Below are positions 6,171 to 8,825 of a DNA stretch of 8,825 nt, piece by piece. A program made the position numbers and the translations under genes. The notes under the pieces are model-generated. The model had not been told where the DNA came from. It did no database searches and worked only from the letters and a program-made list of their open reading frames with translations. Source of the stretch: Actinomycetales bacterium (GTDB taxonomy: Bacteria; Actinomycetota; Actinomycetes; Propionibacteriales; Nocardioidaceae); assembly GCA_012513165.1 (NCBI GenBank), contig JAAZCT010000014.1:1-8825 (forward strand), given 5' to 3'. Position 1 is the first letter of the stretch. Every line of letters begins with the position of its first letter.

Positions 6171-6841
6171 ATCACGACCAGTCGGACGTATCACCCAGCG
6201 AAGGCGTGGTTGACGCTCAATCGGTGGAAGCGCTTGTTCGTAAGCAGTTGGCTGAGGCGTTCGGTGGCGTACGAGGTGTGGTCGAAACGGCAGTTCCGAC
6301 CTTGGTCTTCACGGTTTGGTATCTCACCACGGGGCAACTGCGCGAAGGTCTCATCGTCGCGGCGGGAATTACCGTTGTGATGTTGGTCGTTCGTCTCCTG
6401 AAGCGATCGCAGCTTCAGTATGTGGTCAACGCGATGTTCGGCATCGGGCTAGCGGCATTGTTTGCGTCCCGTTCAGGCGAGGCCCGCGATGTATTCCTCC
6501 CGGGGATTCTTTACAACAGTGCCTATGCGCTAGTACTGACCGCAACCATCCTGAACGGATGGCCGCTGATGGGCTTCTTGGTCGGAGGACTCGTGGGGGA
6601 TTTGACGAGTTGGCGTCAAGACCCGGCGATGCGCAGGTTGTGTTCTCGTTTGACGTGGTTCTTAATTCTTCCGTGTGTATTGCGGGTTGCGGTCCAGTAC
6701 CCCTTGTGGGCTGCAGACGAAATCGCCTTGCTTGCTACCTCGAAAATCGTACTGGGCTGGCCGTTGCAAATCGCGAGCCTCTTGGGCATGGGATGGTTGC
6801 TTTCCCGGAATTCAACAACTCCGAACGGCGATCCTCGTTAA
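6167..6841 (+). CDS. DUF3159 multi-pass membrane protein
   Basis: This 224-residue integral membrane protein belongs to DUF3159. After a soluble, acidic N-terminus, the diagnostic GGVRGVVETAVPTLVF (33-48) leads into about six or seven hydrophobic segments (near 40-56, 59-78, 84-100, 109-130, 132-146, 161-180, 195-213). Conserved internal features are FLPGILYNSAYAL (110-122), a cytoplasmic-looking GDLTSWRQDP (144-153), and RVAVQYPLW (173-181). Its biochemical role is unknown. The GTG start at 6167 overlaps the DUF3710 stop by four bases and is served by AGGA at 6154-6157, 9 nt upstream. Its TAA shares one base with the methyltransferase ATG (TAATG). In better-known actinobacteria an OB-fold gene separates DUF3710 from DUF3159; here the two are directly joined. 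Confidence 0.92.
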   Translation: MNHDQSDVSPSEGVVDAQSVEALVRKQLAEAFGGVRGVVETAVPTLVFTVWYLTTGQLREGLIVAAGITVVMLVVRLLKRSQLQYVVNAMFGIGLAALFASRSGEARDVFLPGILYNSAYALVLTATILNGWPLMGFLVGGLVGDLTSWRQDPAMRRLCSRLTWFLILPCVLRVAVQYPLWAADEIALLATSKIVLGWPLQIASLLGMGWLLSRNSTTPNGDPR

Positions 6842-8082
6842 TGGGATCTCATAGTGAGGCACCCCAGAGCGTGCCTGAGGAGTTAGTCGTCGACGTAACG
6901 GCCGTTGCTCACGGCGGCCACATGATCGCTCGATATGAGGGACAAGTGTTGTTTGTGCGGCACGCTCTGCCAGGCGAACGTGTCCGCGTTCGTGTCACGG
7001 ACCGAACAAAATCGTTCCTTCGCGCCGACGCCATAGAGGTGCTGGAAGCATCGGCTGACCGTGTTGCGCCACTCTGTCCTGTGGCAGCGCAATGTGGCGG
7101 CTGCGACTTTCAACATGTAAGTCAGGAAGGGCAACTTCGGTTGCTCGGCAGTGTGGTGACTGAGCAACTTTCGCGGATCGCGCACGAGCACTGGGATGTC
7201 GTGGTTGAACCTATTGGTGATTTCACGCATTGGCGCACCCGAATGGATTGGGCCGTCGGTCCGCACGGGGGATTGGGCCTCAAACAACATCGCAGTCATG
7301 ACGTGATCGAAAACCCGGACTGCGTGATTGCCCATCGTGACCTGCCTGCGCTGACAGGCACTTGGTCGGGCGACAAAGTTCGAGCCGTTACGACATCCAC
7401 TGGCCAGCGCTTTGTGGCTACCGAATCACCGCTCCCACCCGGTCTCTCAGATTCGGTTGACGGAGTAGTCGACCGGCGGGGAAATTCGATTTCCGGCGCT
7501 GACATCGCAATCGAGTCGGTCGAAGGACGTGAATTCGAAGTATCGCCCACGGGCTTCTGGCAAGTCCATCCGCAAGCGGCGGAAACATTGGTTGAGGCTG
7601 TCTTGAGTTTCGCTCAGCCGCAGGCAGGCGAAGTCGCGTTTGACCTTTACGCCGGCGTGGGTCTATTCACGAAATTTCTCGCTGAACGAGTTGGACCCAC
7701 CGGCTCGGTTCATGGAGTTGAAGGTAGTCGGGTAGCGCATGAATTTGCCCGAAGGAATCTCGCTCAGTTCAGCCACGTGACCTTGCACCAAGGGAGCGTC
7801 GAGAATGTTCTTAAACGTGCGGCACTGCCTAAATCCGCGGATCTCATCGTGGTTGATCCGCCACGTGCCGGTGCAAAGCCGGCCATTGCCGAGATAGCTG
7901 CACGAGACGCGTTGCGAGTTGTCCATGTTGCTTGTGATCCGGCTTCGTTCGCACGAGATGTGACGCTGTATCGAAGCCACGGATACAAACTCGCCAAACT
8001 TCGTGCGTTTGCGCTTTTCCCCATGACCCATCATGTTGAATGTGTAGCAATGCTCGAAAAATCCACGGAAGTCCGGAGTTGA
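6841..8082 (+). CDS. TRAM-domain, [4Fe-4S] class I SAM-dependent RNA uracil-C5 methyltransferase (TrmA/RlmC/RlmD family)
   Basis: This 413-residue enzyme should transfer a methyl group from S-adenosylmethionine to C5 of a uridine in tRNA or rRNA. An N-terminal TRAM/OB domain (about 11-70) is followed by the iron-sulfur cysteines Cys79, Cys85, Cys88 (C-x5-CGGC) and Cys161. The Rossmann methyltransferase core starts near 230. Visible core motifs are the SAM site DLYAGVGLF (268-276), Glu294, VVDPPRAG (337-344), the nucleophile Cys365 in VACDP, and Glu400 in THHVE. The Cys-Glu spacing of 35 equals that of E. coli RlmD (Cys389/Glu424). The start at 6841 shares a base with the DUF3159 stop and begins just before TRAM homology; the much longer reading frame open to 6316 is only overlap with DUF3159. 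Which uridine it modifies cannot be decided, so no symbol is given. Confidence 0.93.
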   Translation: MGSHSEAPQSVPEELVVDVTAVAHGGHMIARYEGQVLFVRHALPGERVRVRVTDRTKSFLRADAIEVLEASADRVAPLCPVAAQCGGCDFQHVSQEGQLRLLGSVVTEQLSRIAHEHWDVVVEPIGDFTHWRTRMDWAVGPHGGLGLKQHRSHDVIENPDCVIAHRDLPALTGTWSGDKVRAVTTSTGQRFVATESPLPPGLSDSVDGVVDRRGNSISGADIAIESVEGREFEVSPTGFWQVHPQAAETLVEAVLSFAQPQAGEVAFDLYAGVGLFTKFLAERVGPTGSVHGVEGSRVAHEFARRNLAQFSHVTLHQGSVENVLKRAALPKSADLIVVDPPRAGAKPAIAEIAARDALRVVHVACDPASFARDVTLYRSHGYKLAKLRAFALFPMTHHVECVAMLEKSTEVRS

Positions 8083-8087
8083 GAATC

Positions 8088-8825
8088 ATGAAGTACGCGG
8101 ATCCCAACTGTTGTCCACAGTGCCGGGGCCCGATCGGGGGAGTCACACGATGCGCGACCTGCGGTTTCGACCTTTCCTCGCCCGCGGCCCAAGAGTTATG
8201 GAACCTGTTCATTCGCGCGGATGCCGTGATCGATCAGGCGCGTTCGAGTGTCATGGCGCCGGCGCCGTCGCCGGCAACGGCCGCCACTCTCGGCACCGCT
8301 GACGAACCCGCTCAGGCACCTGTTACATCCGGACCTCCACCCGTGCCCGCCGCGCAAGTGCAGCCCGCGCGCCCACGCATGAATTTCACCCCTGGCTCCG
8401 TTCTCTTGGGCCTAGGCGCACTCTCGCTCGTCGTCGCTGCCACCATTTTCGTTTCTCTTACGTGGGGTTCTCTGGGCATCGCGGGTCGCGCAGCAATCTT
8501 GCTTGCGATTACGTTCGCTTTTGGTGCGGGTCTCTGGTTTGCGCTCAAGCGGACGCTCCCGGCCACGAGCGAAGCGCTGGCTTTCGTCGTACTAGCGATG
8601 GTCTCTATCAACGTCAGCGCTGCGGTGTACGAAGGGTTATTTTCTCTCGATCAGGTTCACTGGGGCTATCCAGTAGTGACCTGGGCCTTGCTGATTGCCG
8701 GAATCAGTTACCTTGTGCAACCTTTCAGTTTTCGTGAGATCGGCCGCAGACTTTACGTGGTAGAAACCGGTTTGGGAATTTCTTCATTGGCAGGTGCAAT
8801 CGGTGTCAGCTCTTTCGTGTGGGAG
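8088..8825 (+). CDS. SCO7613-type zinc-ribbon multi-pass membrane protein, N-terminal part (runs off right edge)
   Basis: An open frame of 246 codons starts at this ATG and reaches the window edge without a stop. The N-terminus is a rubredoxin-like zinc ribbon, CPQC (Cys9, Cys12) and CATC (Cys22, Cys25), with an extra Cys8. A short helical stretch, AQELWNLFIRADAVIDQARS (34-53), leads to a Pro/Ala-rich linker (about 57-97). Membrane segments then begin: near 103-124, 134-153, 162-180, 196-211 and 227-244. The segment WGSLGIAGRAAILLAIT followed by TLPATSEALAF is the repeated hydrophobic pattern of the actinobacterial family annotated as SCO7613 C-terminal domain membrane proteins, which can be very long; function unknown. 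GGAG at 8075-8078, inside the methyltransferase end, serves the start 5 bp after its stop, so translation is probably coupled. Confidence 0.85.
   Translation, partial: MKYADPNCCPQCRGPIGGVTRCATCGFDLSSPAAQELWNLFIRADAVIDQARSSVMAPAPSPATAATLGTADEPAQAPVTSGPPPVPAAQVQPARPRMNFTPGSVLLGLGALSLVVAATIFVSLTWGSLGIAGRAAILLAITFAFGAGLWFALKRTLPATSEALAFVVLAMVSINVSAAVYEGLFSLDQVHWGYPVVTWALLIAGISYLVQPFSFREIGRRLYVVETGLGISSLAGAIGVSSFVWE

Noticed and set aside
6316..6840. A 175-codon in-frame extension upstream of the methyltransferase ATG, giving a 588-residue frame
   Set aside because: It lies wholly within DUF3159 in another frame, has composition typical of a shadow frame (rich in Arg, Cys and Gly, no domain), and methyltransferase homology begins only after the ATG at 6841.
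1..8825. Mobile element, defence island, CRISPR array or tRNA/rRNA genes
   Set aside because: I found no transposase, integrase, toxin-antitoxin or Cas-like protein, no regularly spaced repeats and no cloverleaf or rRNA-like stretch; nearly every base belongs to conserved actinobacterial chromosomal genes.

Overview
The window reads as an ordinary, densely packed stretch of an actinobacterial (Actinomycetota) chromosome. The evidence is a set of families largely confined to that phylum: the cell-division regulator SepH, the small zinc-ribbon protein DUF4193, DUF4235, DUF3093, DUF3710, DUF3159 and an SCO7613-type zinc-ribbon membrane protein, in an order close to the conserved sepH / dut neighbourhood of Streptomyces and mycobacteria. 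Base composition is moderate for the phylum and many genes overlap or nearly touch, which suggests a compact, possibly aquatic lineage; that last point is inference. I see no tRNA, rRNA, CRISPR array, insertion sequence, phage gene or recent mobile element.

Left block (1-3705). The 3' part of an alkaline-phosphatase-superfamily gene enters from the left edge on the + strand and converges, with 13 bp between stops, on sepH (- strand). Upstream of sepH, on the same strand, is a 12-segment MFS transporter. An inositol-monophosphatase-family gene is divergent from the transporter across 68 bp.

Middle block (3706-5015). A DUF4193 gene has a strong Shine-Dalgarno sequence and ends at a very strong hairpin terminator with a 20-bp stem. 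The terminator also faces two minus-strand genes that overlap by 8 bp, DUF3093 followed by DUF4235.

Right block (5016-8825). Divergent from DUF3093 across 58 bp is a five-gene plus-strand run: dut (dUTPase), DUF3710, DUF3159, a TRAM/[4Fe-4S] RNA uracil-C5 methyltransferase, and the first 246 codons of a zinc-ribbon multi-pass membrane protein that leaves the right edge. Junctions are +11 bp, a 4-bp GTGA overlap, a 1-bp TAATG overlap and +5 bp, so this looks like one translationally coupled operon.

Functionally the window joins housekeeping roles (FtsZ regulation, nucleotide-pool sanitation, RNA modification, phosphate-ester hydrolysis) to several conserved actinobacterial proteins of unknown function. 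I did not find a convincing new defence or mobile system. The points most worth a second look are the compressed dut operon with its coupled membrane zinc-ribbon gene, and the overlapping dut/DUF3093 promoter region where dut may be leaderless.
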